From positions 124,001 through 188,000 of the forward strand of contig NZ_FOBB01000013.1 of assembly GCF_900109685.1 (NCBI RefSeq): a stretch of DNA of 64,000 nt. The letters run 5' to 3'. The DNA comes from Chitinophaga rupis. GTDB lineage: Bacteria > Bacteroidota > Bacteroidia > Chitinophagales > Chitinophagaceae. Below, in pieces: positions 25,676 through 35,800 of this stretch (its first letter is position 1; each line of letters begins with the position of its first letter). Under the pieces are notes generated by a model. That model was not told the origin of the DNA, did no database searches, and saw only the letters and a program-made list of their open reading frames with translations. Both the position numbers and the translations under genes were made by a program.

Positions 25676-25726
25676 AACCTTCATTGGGTACAATGATCAA
25701 TGCATAGATTATAATGCAATAGAATA

Positions 25727-26089
25727 ATGAGTATGGATAATAAGACGATACTGCTTCAGGCAAACGCTTTTGTCACTGCAGGCAATAACGAAGGTTTTTT
25801 ATCTTTCTGCACAGACGATGTAGAATGGGAGTTTGTTGGAGACAAAACACTCACTGGAAAAGCAGCCGTGCGTGAGTATATGAAAGCCGTGTACATAGAA
25901 CCGCCGAAGTTCAATATTGAGCATTTGACTGCAGAAGGCGATTATGTTACAGCAATTGGCAAGATCAGTATGAAGGATGAAAACGGAAAAATGGTTGATT
26001 ACGATTACTGCGATTTCTGGCGGTTTCGCAATGGGAAGATGGCCAGACTAAAAGCCTTTGTTATCCCAATTACGGCAACAGCCCAATAA
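25727..26089 (+). CDS. NTF2-like/SnoaL-like protein
   Basis: The 120-residue protein has the features of ketosteroid-isomerase-like NTF2 folds: an N-terminal helix, CTDDVEWEFVG, the LTGKAAVREYMKA helix, and the C-terminal WRFRNGKMARLKAFV strand pair. Such proteins bind small hydrophobic ligands in a cone-shaped pocket, and many have no known role. It begins 51 bases after the lipocalin stop, so the two may share a transcript. An ATG two codons later is an alternative start. Confidence 0.8.
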   Translation: MSMDNKTILLQANAFVTAGNNEGFLSFCTDDVEWEFVGDKTLTGKAAVREYMKAVYIEPPKFNIEHLTAEGDYVTAIGKISMKDENGKMVDYDYCDFWRFRNGKMARLKAFVIPITATAQ

Positions 26090-26154
26090 AGTAACCGGTA
26101 TATTTGCCGGATCACCGATGGATGATTATTACAATCAGAAAGTTAAATCATATT

Positions 26155-26178
26155 AAAAAGTCCCGCTCACGCAGGACT
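26155..26178 (-). terminator. Terminator at the end of the lanthipeptide operon
   Basis: On the minus strand AGTCCTGC pairs with GCGGGACT (one mismatch) around GTGA and runs directly into five T residues. It lies 37 bases after the stop codon of lanC and would close the minus-strand lanthipeptide operon. Confidence 0.6.
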
Positions 26179-26214
26179 CTTCATTTATAGGGACTTCGCG
26201 GATGAAAAGCAGGC

Positions 26215-27387
26215 TTATAACAAAAACATTTCACTCCACTTCAGCGGTTTCGGTGATATAAATGACAGCAGGGTTAAGCTTACGCCGCTCAAACCTTCCA
26301 GCAGATCGGCTTCTTTGCCGCGGTAATAATCGGTCTTCAATTCATTTTCCAGCATCAGCACTGTTTGTTCTATCCAGTATTCATAACCTTTTAAGTAAGC
26401 TGACAGCCCGCTTTCTTCATACAGCGTACGGTAGATCTGCGCTACCCCGGAAGAGCCATGACAGAAGTGGGTATCCTTCACCAGCGTGGCCTGCTGGTCT
26501 TTACGCATCAGGGTTTGCATACCTACCAGGTCAGCCAGCTTTCTAAGCTCATCCCATTGCAGCAGCTTGGCGGCTTTGTAAAAAAGCAATACTTCATTCA
26601 GATCGCCGTAGCACCAGCCCAGCCGGTTAGGGATAGGTGCATTAGGCGTTTGTTTGTTTACATGAAAAGGGAAAATATTATAGGCATTTTCCCGGCCGTT
26701 CATATCTCTTTTTTGCACCAGTATAAACTCAATTCCCTTGCGGATGATCCTGCGCACCTCTTTCTTATTATCCAGCGCATCATATGCATTCATGAGTATA
26801 ATAAGCATGCTGCATTGCCCGTGCGCCAGGCCCAGGTTCACTTCTTCCTTTTCTGTGCTTTTAAGCAGATGGCTGCGGAACCAGGTACCGTTTTCTTCTT
26901 CCACAACTTTGGTGAGCAGCTTATCTACCAGCCCATTCAGGTAATAACGGCCACGGGCAGAGTATTTGCGCGTAGTAAAATAATGGATGCAGCCCATAGC
27001 GCCATGCAGGTAATCCACGTAATCCAGCTCTATCTCGTTCATGGCGCTGTTATACAGGTATTCTTCCAGGGTTTCAAAGTCAGCCTCAATATCTATTTCC
27101 AGCAGGCCTTTTACTGCCAGGAAATTGGTAAGGTAGGCCAGCCCGGCCACGCCACTGCTGAAGGAGGAGCCTACCAGCCCGGTAGCGCCCAGGTCCAGCC
27201 GGGCAAAAACATCGTCTACAATACGGATGCTCTTATCTAAATATTCTTCGTTCTCGTAGTGCTCGTATAACTGGGAATAATATAATCCCAACCCCAGGGC
27301 CCCGGCCAGCAGCTGGTCTGTTTTGGGCGGGTGCAGCGCAATGAACTGGTCTGTTTCCCTGAATATCTTTTCTACGATCTGGTTCAT
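26215..27387 (-). CDS. lanC: Lanthionine synthetase C-like cyclase (LanC), locus 1
   Basis: LanC cyclases add cysteine thiols to dehydroalanine/dehydrobutyrine residues in the precursor to make lanthionine rings, using a zinc ion. The zinc ligands are visible: the cysteine of GWCYGDLN near residue 258 and the Cys-His pair of HFCHGSSG near 310. LAHGQCS near 200 and a C-terminal LLEGLSGVSLTLLSFI are also typical. The open frame reaches an ATG at 27432, but the ATG at 27387 starts the homologous sequence (MNQIVEKIF) and gives 390 residues. It is the last gene of the operon. Confidence 0.88.
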   Translation of the reverse strand: MNQIVEKIFRETDQFIALHPPKTDQLLAGALGLGLYYSQLYEHYENEEYLDKSIRIVDDVFARLDLGATGLVGSSFSSGVAGLAYLTNFLAVKGLLEIDIEADFETLEEYLYNSAMNEIELDYVDYLHGAMGCIHYFTTRKYSARGRYYLNGLVDKLLTKVVEEENGTWFRSHLLKSTEKEEVNLGLAHGQCSMLIILMNAYDALDNKKEVRRIIRKGIEFILVQKRDMNGRENAYNIFPFHVNKQTPNAPIPNRLGWCYGDLNEVLLFYKAAKLLQWDELRKLADLVGMQTLMRKDQQATLVKDTHFCHGSSGVAQIYRTLYEESGLSAYLKGYEYWIEQTVLMLENELKTDYYRGKEADLLEGLSGVSLTLLSFISPKPLKWSEMFLL

Positions 27388-27506
27388 ACAAATAATATCT
27401 TTCTTCCCTTCAAAGCTACTACCCGCGTGCATCTGTATGAAATATAATACACCAACCCGGCTATGCCTTACGCCAACGCCCCGATGGATGATACCAAAAA
27501 AAGAGG

Positions 27507-28238
27507 CTAATCCATGATCTTTTTCTTCATAAGCTCAAAGAAAACAGACTTATAGGTTTCTCCAATAGGCACTTCCGCCTTTACCTGGTTCAGCCGGATG
27601 GTGTTGCCCTCTATCATGGCTATACGTTTTACCGCCACAATAAAGGATTTGTGCACGCGCATAAAATGCTTTTTGGGCAGGCGCTCTTCAATATCCTTCA
27701 TACTCAATAGGGCCATGGTTTTGGTGCCGTTATGGTAAATGGCTATATAATTTTTCATGCCCTCTATGTAATCAATATCCGCCAGGTTGATCTTCAGCAT
27801 CTTACCTTTTACCTCTATTTTCACAAAAATGTAGTCGCCTTCAATATCATCATCTTCCTGCGGAGCGCTATAGGCTACCTTGGAGGATACGGCATCAAAG
27901 GCGCGGTGGGCGGCTTTCAGGAAACGGGGAAAGGGCACGGGTTTCATGAGGTAGTCCAGCACTTCCAGGTCAAAACCGGCAGCGGCAAATTCTGAATAGG
28001 CAGTACATAAAATAAACTGTACCGGCCGGGTGATGGCTTTAATGAGGTCCAGGCCGGAAAGCTTGGGCATCTGCACATCCAGGAATACCAGGTCCATTTT
28101 GCCTTCATTGATCTGCTGTATGGCAGATACGGGGTTGGTGGAAGTACCTACCAGCTCCAGGAAATGCACTTCTTTAATGTGGTTGGCAATAACGTCTATG
28201 GCATGTTGTTCATCGTCTACAATAAAACATTGTATCAT
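27507..28238 (-). CDS. LytTR-family response regulator of the lanthipeptide locus
   Basis: The 243-residue protein has a receiver domain (acidic pair DDE near residue 9, phospho-acceptor Asp in VFLDVQMPKLSG near 54, conserved Lys in LMKPVPFP near 105). A C-terminal LytTR DNA-binding domain follows, with IKLNLADIDYIEGMKNY-like and FMRVHKSFIVA phrases. It overlaps the upstream kinase by four bases (ATGA). Its place between precursor genes and lanC suggests that it controls the operon, possibly sensing the product or envelope stress. No direct-repeat operator was identified with confidence. Confidence 0.9.
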   Translation of the reverse strand: MIQCFIVDDEQHAIDVIANHIKEVHFLELVGTSTNPVSAIQQINEGKMDLVFLDVQMPKLSGLDLIKAITRPVQFILCTAYSEFAAAGFDLEVLDYLMKPVPFPRFLKAAHRAFDAVSSKVAYSAPQEDDDIEGDYIFVKIEVKGKMLKINLADIDYIEGMKNYIAIYHNGTKTMALLSMKDIEERLPKKHFMRVHKSFIVAVKRIAMIEGNTIRLNQVKAEVPIGETYKSVFFELMKKKIMD

Positions 28239-29377
28239 GACTGTTCGTATTTTATTTCGAGGTGGGTTTTATAAATATCTCCTTCTTCCTTTATCGTAAA
28301 ACTAAAGTTGTGGCCGTACATCCATTCCAGTCTTTTGCGGATGTTCACCAGCCCTATGCCGCTGGAAAGCTCTTTGGGGCCGGTGGTCTTTTTATTACAG
28401 GTATCAAAAAGCAAACATTGCTGTTCCGGATCTATTTTCAGCGTAATAGTAACCGGGTTATCTTCTTCCAGCAGCTCACCGTGCTTAAAGGTATTTTCTG
28501 CCAGGCTAATGAGCACAAAGGGAATGATGCGGATGCCTTCCATGGGGCCTTCTATGCTGAAGTTGATGTATAACCCGCCGCTGAACCGCAGCTGGCTGAT
28601 CTTAATAATGTTCTTCAGATGCTCTATTTCCTTGGAAAGCAGCACCTTACCATCCCCTGCTTCATCGGTGGCCAGCGCATACCGCATAATCTCCGCCAGC
28701 AGCAGAATACCGTCCGATAGCTGCCTGGAAACATTCATGGATTTGGAGTAAAAAAAGTTCAGGGTGTTCTGCAGAAAGTGGGGGTTGATCTGGCTGCGCA
28801 GAAAGGCATATTCGCTTTGGATATGCATCTTTTCCAGGCGCAGCTTTTCTTCCTGCAGATGGAATTTCTCTTCTTCCGCCACCCTTAGCTGGCGCTCTCT
28901 TAAAATGGCTTTGCGGGCATAATAAAAACCTATGGAATACAGGAAAAAGCGCATGTACAGCAAAATGGAATCGCGGATAACAAGGCGCACCGTATCGGTA
29001 GTATAAGGTTTTAGTCCTATGAGCTCCAGCAATACAAATACATAAATATACCGCAGCCCAAACAATACTACCAGCCCGCAGATCCACAGCAGAATGGCCT
29101 TCAGGGGCTTTTTATCCAGGAAAGCAATGTTCAGGCAAAAATAACCGGCGTAGAACGTCCAGATGGAAAGCAGGTTGGCAAACACAATATCCAGAAAGTG
29201 CTCATCCGGGTTGGTGATAAGGTTCAGCAGAAAGCTATATACTATATATATAACCCATGCAATCGCATGCTGTAATATAACGGACCTTATCTTAATCCTG
29301 GTTAACGGGGTAGGATTAAAGGCATTGGCATTTGTTTTCCGGGAATTCACAGCGGTTATTTCCATAGTAGCGATCAA
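28235..29377 (-). CDS. LytS-like sensor histidine kinase of the lanthipeptide locus
   Basis: The 380-residue protein has four or so membrane helices in the first 165 residues (for example around YVIYSFLLNLI, LLWICGLVVLFGLRYIY), a coiled coil (about 165-200), and a LytS-type kinase domain. The phosphoacceptor lies in SQINPHFLQNTLN near residue 213, with Gln-Asn in place of the common Phe-Asn. The C-terminal ATP-binding part has ISLAENTFKHGE and SSGIGLVNIRKRLEWMYG. It pairs with the overlapping LytTR regulator and follows precursor A1 by about 115 bases. Confidence 0.9.
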   Translation of the reverse strand: MIATMEITAVNSRKTNANAFNPTPLTRIKIRSVILQHAIAWVIYIVYSFLLNLITNPDEHFLDIVFANLLSIWTFYAGYFCLNIAFLDKKPLKAILLWICGLVVLFGLRYIYVFVLLELIGLKPYTTDTVRLVIRDSILLYMRFFLYSIGFYYARKAILRERQLRVAEEEKFHLQEEKLRLEKMHIQSEYAFLRSQINPHFLQNTLNFFYSKSMNVSRQLSDGILLLAEIMRYALATDEAGDGKVLLSKEIEHLKNIIKISQLRFSGGLYINFSIEGPMEGIRIIPFVLISLAENTFKHGELLEEDNPVTITLKIDPEQQCLLFDTCNKKTTGPKELSSGIGLVNIRKRLEWMYGHNFSFTIKEEGDIYKTHLEIKYEQS

Positions 29378-29491
29378 GGCAACACTTGTATTTACAACTA
29401 TTAAAATACATTTTATACCTGAAAAAGCATCAACCGGTTTACCTGGGTGGTAAAACGGGTTGATGCCGGCTTGCCGGTTTACCGGCAGAAA

Positions 29492-29701
29492 TTAAAAACT
29501 TTGGTCGCCCTGGGTATTACAGGTGGGCTGACCGGTGGATGCGCATTCTGCATAACTGATAGCTCCAAGGATAGGTATATTGAAACCTTCTGCCGCTGCA
29601 CCAGCGCCTCCACGTATTGATGCCATAGCATCCTCATTCAGTTTGGCAATAGTTTGTTTAGTGAAAGACAGTTTAGCAGTAAGCTTCTTTTGCAGTTTCA
29701 T
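29492..29701 (-). CDS. lanA: Class I lanthipeptide precursor A1
   Basis: The 69-residue peptide has a leader of the Bacteroidota class I type (LSFTKQTIAKLNEDAMASIRGG) ending in a double-glycine-like site near residue 33. The core has two cysteines (YAECAS and PTCNTQ) and several Ser/Thr residues that could become dehydrated and cyclised. The leader motif KxTIAxLN is what LanB is expected to bind, and the GG site suits the C39 peptidase of the exporter encoded upstream. The mature structure cannot be predicted with confidence. Confidence 0.85.
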   Translation of the reverse strand: MKLQKKLTAKLSFTKQTIAKLNEDAMASIRGGAGAAAEGFNIPILGAISYAECASTGQPTCNTQGDQSF

Positions 29702-29860
29702 GGTGTTTAAGATTTTATTAATGATAAATGGATTTCCTTAGCAAGATGGCCGGCGTTTATACCGTTGCATCAATCTTACACTAAATTGCAATTTTCCATT
29801 TATCCTTCAATATTTAATCCACCAATACGTGCATAGTTTATACCAACAGGTAGTTGCTTC

Positions 29861-30088
29861 CTACATTGTATCCGGCAAACCGAGAGGTGTTGTAGGCCGG
29901 GTATTACAATTAGGGTAAGGGAATATATTGGACTGGCAGGAGTCTGATGCCCGGCAGCATTCTTCCTCCGACCCGGCCAGGAGCGCGGCGCCTGCAAAGA
30001 TCCGGTTAAGGTCCGTGGTATCCAGCCTGGCCACGGTACGGCGTTTTAATACAATATCCTTTTTGTTTTTTTGGGAAAGTGGTTTCAT
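29861..30088 (-). CDS. lanA: Class I lanthipeptide precursor A2 (atypical cleavage region)
   Basis: The 75-residue peptide begins MKPLSQKN and has the leader core LKRRTVARLDTTDLNRI. No GG follows; instead there is FAGAALLAGSEEE, so the cleavage point is unclear. The core is rich in cysteine (ECCRASDSC and YPNCN) with Ser and Thr between, and ends in a proline-rich tail. It lies between the HlyD-like gene and precursor A1, on the same strand. The core shares no obvious sequence with the other precursors. Confidence 0.78.
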   Translation of the reverse strand: MKPLSQKNKKDIVLKRRTVARLDTTDLNRIFAGAALLAGSEEECCRASDSCQSNIFPYPNCNTRPTTPLGLPDTM

Positions 30089-30129
30089 GATAGTACTGTT
30101 TAGCGGTTATAAAATAGTTGTAAAGCGGT

Positions 30130-30621
30130 TTAGCGTTTTTTAAGGGGTAACAGCTTAGCCAGCAGCGGGGCTTTACCTATTACAATAGTGCAATGGCCGG
30201 AGGCTCTTGCACCGGGATCCAGCGTATAGCCGTTGGTGCTTTTCAGGCCGCTGTTCAGCGTTATCTGCACCTTAGCATCCTGGCCCGTTCCCTGTACCGG
30301 GTTGGTTATAACGGTGCCCGGCAGCTCCCCGAATTCCTCCCGGGGGTATTTATCCATACTTACATACACTGCCTGCCCGGCCTTAATTCTGCCGCTGCCG
30401 TACACCGGCAGGGTGGCCATCACGGAGTAATGATCCCCTGCCGACCGTATCTCCACCTGCCCTTCCATTACATCCGGGTATTGGATCATAATGGAAAGCG
30501 TGCCCAGTAAGCCAACGGTTAATACCAGCAGCAAAATGCCGCAGCGAAGCATCCAGGGCGGCGTACTGCCCATTACTTCATGGATCTCATTCTTTTCAAT
30601 TGACGCGGTATGTTCCGGCAT
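30130..30621 (-). CDS. Short HlyD-like membrane-fusion protein lacking the coiled coil
   Basis: From the ATG at 30621 the product has 163 residues. It has a cytoplasmic N-terminus (TASIEKNEIHEVMG), one membrane helix (about 25-50, ILLLVLTVGLLGTLSIMI), and a lipoyl/barrel-like segment that resembles the last third of HlyD-family adaptors (GSGRIKAGQAVYVSMDKYP, GTVITNPV). The long helical hairpin that normally docks to an outer-membrane channel is absent. The open frame continues upstream into the exporter gene, so the 192-codon reading is not the real start. It probably assists the ABC exporter encoded 28 bases upstream. Confidence 0.75.
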   Translation of the reverse strand: MPEHTASIEKNEIHEVMGSTPPWMLRCGILLLVLTVGLLGTLSIMIQYPDVMEGQVEIRSAGDHYSVMATLPVYGSGRIKAGQAVYVSMDKYPREEFGELPGTVITNPVQGTGQDAKVQITLNSGLKSTNGYTLDPGARASGHCTIVIGKAPLLAKLLPLKKR

Positions 30622-30649
30622 GGCAATAGTTTTTATGCTGAGTGAATGT

Positions 30650-32830
30650 TTATACTTCCAGTTCCAGCTGGTTACGCACCAGGTTATAATAATAGCCTCT
30701 TTCATCAATAAGCTGCTGGTGGGTACCTACTTCCGTTACTTCGCCCTTTTCCAGCACTACGATCTTATCTGCATTACGCACGGTGCTTAAACGGTGGGCA
30801 ATCACCACCACGGTCTTGTTGTCAAAAATGGTATTCAGGTTGCTGACAATGATCCTTTCATTTTTTGCATCCAGGGCGCTGGTGGCTTCATCAAAGAGTA
30901 TTACATCCGGGTTCTTGTATACGGCCCTTGCAATCAGTATGCGCTGCTTTTGCCCGGTGCTGAGGCCCAAGCCATTAGCGCCTATTTCCGTATGATATTT
31001 GAGCGGCAGCTCCTCTATAAAATCGCGGATGTTGGCAATACGGGCGGCATGCTTTACCTGCTGCATATCCGGCCGTTCCTCCCCTACTGCAATGTTGCTG
31101 ATAAAGGTATCATTGAACATATAGCCTTCCTGCATCACTACCCCGCAGCGGGTGCGCCAGCTGCTGTTGCGGATATGGTCCAGGCGTGTATCCCCTACCA
31201 GTATCTCCCCGCTGGTGGGCTCGTAGAACTTCAGTAATATTTTTAGCAAGGTGGTTTTGCCGCTGCCACTGGAGCCTACTATGGCTGTTATTTTTTTGGC
31301 TGGTATTACCAGGTTCACATTTTTCAGGATGTAGGGCGCGCGCGGGTCAGCATCATATTTAAAGGAAAGCTGCTGCAGGGTTATATCACCGTGTGGCACT
31401 TCCGCCAGCTTTTCATCTGCATTGGGTTCCTCTTCCGGTTTAATATGGATCTCATTAATACGTTCCAGGCTTAAACGGGCATCCTGCAAGGCCTGCATAA
31501 ACTCTACCAGCTGCAGGATGGGTGCATTCAGCTGCCCGGAGATATAAGAAACGGAAAGCATAATACCCAGCGTAATATCGCCCTGCAATACCAGCTTGGC
31601 AGCCAGGAAAGCGATCATAATATTCTTCAGCTCATTTACAATGGCGGCGCCACCGGTTTGCATTTGCCGCAGGGCTAAGGTCTTCAGGTTGATCTTAAAT
31701 AATTTCACCTGCAGCAGCTCCCACTGCCAGCGCTTTAACCTCTCCGCATTGTGCAGCTTTATTTCCTGCATGCCAAAGATCAGCTCAAAATTCTTTTCCT
31801 GGTTAACGGCTAGCTGGCTAAAACGCTTGTGATCCAGCTTGGCGCGCTTTCTCATAAACACCTTGATCCAGAAAAAGTAGGTAATGCTGCCCAGCAGGAA
31901 CACAGCAAAGATCTGCATGTTATACACCGCCAGGATAATGCTGAAGATGAACAGGTTGATCATAGAAAAAACCACGTTGATCACACCCGATGTCATAAAG
32001 CTTTCTACCCGCTGATGGTCGCCTATGCGCTGCAAAATGTCGCCTATACGTTTGGTATCAAAAAACCCCGGCGGCAGCTTCATAAGCTTTGCAAAAAAAT
32101 CAGACAGTAAGCTGATGTTGATACGGCTGCCCAGGTGCAGGATGATGTAACCCCGCACTATTTCCACCGTGGTTTTACCCAGGAACACCATGAGCTGCGC
32201 AAATAATATCAGGTAAATGAATGACAGGTCATGATGCCGGATGCCAATATCCACCAGGCTTTGCGTAAGAAAAGGTATCACCAGCTGCAGCAGGCTGCCG
32301 GTAAGCAATCCAAGGAACAGCTGCAGCAACTGTTTTTTATAATGGGTAAGGTGTGAAAAGATAAATCCTAATCCGCGGTGTGTGGTCTGATCTTCCTCCA
32401 GGTTATTAAACTCTGTAGAAGGCTCTGTGGATAATATGATGCCCGTATCTTCCTGCACAGCCCATCCCTGCAGGAATTCTTTCTTCGTATACTCCTGCAA
32501 TCCATAGGCAGGATCTGCCACATATACCTTATTACCCTTTATTTTATAGATCACAATAAAATGCCGCTGCTGCCAGTAACCAATACAGGGAAAGGGGGCT
32601 GCTTCCACCAGGTCGTCATAACCCAGCCGCAGGCCCACAGAACGCAAGCCTACCTTTTCCGCAGCCTCGCTCAGCGCCAGCAGGCTGGTGCCTGTTTTGC
32701 CGGTATACATCAGCTTACGGAGGTATTCTGTAGAAAAGCTTTTGCCATAATACTTCGCGATCATCCGCAGACACGTGGGGCCGCAGTCCATCTCGTTATG
32801 TTGCTTGTAAAATGGGAATCTCTTTAACAT
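30650..32830 (-). CDS. lanT: Peptidase-containing ABC exporter (LanT/NHLM type, C39 peptidase)
   Basis: The 726-residue transporter would remove the leader at the double-glycine site and export the modified peptide. The N-terminal C39 peptidase has its catalytic cysteine at residue 16 in EMDCGPTCL and a histidine in QQRHFIVIY near 100. Six membrane helices occupy about 165-450. The ATPase domain has Walker A GSSGSGKTT near 520, the signature LSTGQKQR near 623 and Walker B VILFDEATSALD near 645. It starts 10 bases after the lanB stop, so the two are coupled. Confidence 0.93.
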   Translation of the reverse strand: MLKRFPFYKQHNEMDCGPTCLRMIAKYYGKSFSTEYLRKLMYTGKTGTSLLALSEAAEKVGLRSVGLRLGYDDLVEAAPFPCIGYWQQRHFIVIYKIKGNKVYVADPAYGLQEYTKKEFLQGWAVQEDTGIILSTEPSTEFNNLEEDQTTHRGLGFIFSHLTHYKKQLLQLFLGLLTGSLLQLVIPFLTQSLVDIGIRHHDLSFIYLILFAQLMVFLGKTTVEIVRGYIILHLGSRINISLLSDFFAKLMKLPPGFFDTKRIGDILQRIGDHQRVESFMTSGVINVVFSMINLFIFSIILAVYNMQIFAVFLLGSITYFFWIKVFMRKRAKLDHKRFSQLAVNQEKNFELIFGMQEIKLHNAERLKRWQWELLQVKLFKINLKTLALRQMQTGGAAIVNELKNIMIAFLAAKLVLQGDITLGIMLSVSYISGQLNAPILQLVEFMQALQDARLSLERINEIHIKPEEEPNADEKLAEVPHGDITLQQLSFKYDADPRAPYILKNVNLVIPAKKITAIVGSSGSGKTTLLKILLKFYEPTSGEILVGDTRLDHIRNSSWRTRCGVVMQEGYMFNDTFISNIAVGEERPDMQQVKHAARIANIRDFIEELPLKYHTEIGANGLGLSTGQKQRILIARAVYKNPDVILFDEATSALDAKNERIIVSNLNTIFDNKTVVVIAHRLSTVRNADKIVVLEKGEVTEVGTHQQLIDERGYYYNLVRNQLELEV

Positions 32831-32840
32831 ATCATTTCAA

Positions 32841-35800
32841 TTAAGCTGCTTTAGCAATTTGTTTTTTTTCGCCCTTATTCTTCTGGCGCGCTAACAGGGA
32901 GCGGTAGTACTGGTGCAGCAGATCATACACCACCATTTCATGCACCCGGGGTTTGGAGGTAATAGTCCTGTTCACCAGCATGTGTATATAGCTAAACAAC
33001 AGGTCGTTCAGGGAACGTTCCAGTGTGCCTGCCTGCTGCTTTTCCAGCAGCTGTGCTATTACCGGCTGTAACTGCCGGTTCTTTTCCTGCAGCAGCACCA
33101 GTATGGGCTGTAATACGCTGCCTGCATCATGCTGCCGGTCCATGATCTCTTCTATCTCCTTACGGTTTTCCCGGTACTTATTATTCAGCTGCGTCTTTAA
33201 CAGCTTATCAGCATTAAATTCTGCTGCAAAGGAATCCTTTAGTATTTCTGCCAGCTGCTGTTTGCCTTCCAGCGTGTATCCAAACCCGTCCAGCAATTCA
33301 TCTATGGCGCGCAGCACCCATAACCAGCGGATCTCATCGCGCTCATCGCCCCAGGTATTTTCCAGCATTTCCAGCACCGCCATGCTGTCGTGAAAGAAAA
33401 GCGTTTCCGCCTGTTCAATACTATGGTTGCCATACCGTTCCAGCTCCCGGCTGTAAATGTCTGTCTGCGTTTTCCAGATATACCCCTGCTCTTCAAAAGG
33501 CCGTATGTGCTGGTGCAGCAGGCCGATCACCTTTCCTAACTGGCTGAGGTCTGTTAAATGAAAGCGTACGCGTATATGAAACTCAGGATCGTTATAGCGG
33601 ATAAAAAAGAACTTATCAATGGCCTGCTCTCCCAGCAGCTGTTTTACTACCGGGTAAATGGCATCGGTGAGAATGCGGTCGGCCGTTTTTATACCGCAGT
33701 AAAATTTATAGTACAGCCATTCTGACCCAATGGAAAAAGAGCGGGTGGGCTGTGTGGCAGCCGGCGTGCGGTCGGCAGCTGTTATGCCATAGGAAGCGGT
33801 TTGTTTGGTTAGCACTGCTACCAGCTGGTTGGTGTAAACATTTCCCTGCGGATCCGTGATGCCGGACTGCGGCACTAAAAATTCCTTCAGCTCCTGGTTG
33901 CCACGGTTCTTAATAGTATCCAGCCATAGCTTTACCAGGATCTCATTTTCCAGGTCTACCAGCATTTCATTATCCCCATCTGCCAGCACAATATATCGGG
34001 GCATATGCCACTGTTGCCGGAAGGCCTGCACCTTTTCCATCAGCTGCTGCTCCGGCGCCTGCAGCAAATGTTCATAATCACTTTTCAGAAAGCGCCAGTT
34101 GGCCAGTGAAAGAATGGTGTTCTTATAGGCTACCCTTGGCAGGAATTTATACTGATGCACAAGGCTGCCCCAGCTGAATGAAAGGCCGCTGCGTAATTGC
34201 TGCCGTTGCAGGTCGCACAGGAAATGGTATACCGGCAGGGAATTAAAGCTATAATTATGCGCAGTGCTTAAGCGGGGTATCACAACTTTGTTCAGCCTTT
34301 TGGAACGCAGCAGTATCTTACCGTTCTTCACGCTTACTACCAGGTCATCAACCGCTATCTGGTGCTCCATATCCAGCGCCGATTTGGCCAGGTAGGGTAT
34401 TTCATATTCCCGGAACACAGGGCGCAGTAGTATATTCCCTACCCTGCTTTCAGGCAGGTGAATAATTTCTGCATATACCACATTGGGATCTTTCTCCTGT
34501 TCGGCGCGCGTAATATCGCATACCATGTTGTTGATGCCTTCATCTGCATGTGCAAAACGGCCCAAGATATTGGCGGCGCTGGGGCCATAGGCATGATCCA
34601 GGTACAGCTCCTGCTTTTCTGCATCAATCAGGCGGAACATAATGGACATAGATGGCGGCAGATCATTCCAGTCCTTGTTATCCAGGTGCTCCAGCTCTTT
34701 TTCCTGTATATCAATGGCGTAAGCATTGCCCTGGTAGGCCTGGTTTACCTTGTTAGCCAGGTAACGTTCGACACGGCCCCATTTAATATTATTCTCTGCA
34801 TTTTTGGGTGAAGGCGGTGCAATATTATCCAGCAGGGGCGTATTATCATTCCCGTCTTTGGCCAGGTAACCGATGCCGGTTTCCGTATCCAGCACTTCCA
34901 GCAAAGGCATTTCCTTTTCCTCATACCGTTCTGAGAAGCGGCGGCTGAAGGATGCCAGGTTGCCCTGCTCTTTAGGCGCTGCCAGCCGGTTTAATATCGA
35001 AAGCCCTTCCAGCAGCTGCTGCTGTAATGCCTCCTGCACACCGGTTTGCGGGGCTATCTTTATAATATCTGTCTGGAACAGCTTATTCTCCTCATACGGC
35101 ACTCCCAGCTGATCCAGCAGGGCGCTGATGCTGCGGTAATTTTCAGCGGTATTGGCAGCGCTGCTATCAATAGCCTGCAGCTGTGTATTTACCTGCTGCA
35201 GCACGCCGGTAATGGCAGCCACCGTATCCTGCGGATGTGCGGCCTGTATACGCTGCAGCACGCGGATGATCTGGTAAATAAATTCATCGCCGGTAATGGC
35301 CGGTTCCAGCTCGTTCACCAGCATTTGCGCCTGTATCACATCGTCTATAAAAGCGCCGGCTTCCTCCGCGCTTATTTCTTCGCTTACCAGCTGCGCCAGC
35401 ATAGCAGTAATGGTTACACCGGCTTTTGCCTGCTGTAATAAAGCATCCAGGTACACCGATACATTTACAGCGGAGATCTGGTGTTTTCTTCTGCCGGCTA
35501 CATAACGGTATTCCACATACCGGGTTTCATCGCCCATAGTATAAATGCTGCTGTTAGGGTAGTACAGTAAATGCTCCTTTATGCCCGGCAGGGTGGCCAG
35601 CTGTTGCGCCAGCGCACACAGGTAATGCATATCCAGGCGGGTATGGCGGTGGGTAACGGCTGCATCTACCGTAACGGCTGTGGGTGCGGCCTGCCACTGC
35701 ACCAGGTTACAGCCGGAGAACAAACCAAACGGCGTGCAGCGGCTGCTCATGCGTGTAAAATATTTCATGAGGGAGCGCAGTAATTTCTGCTGCTCTTTCT

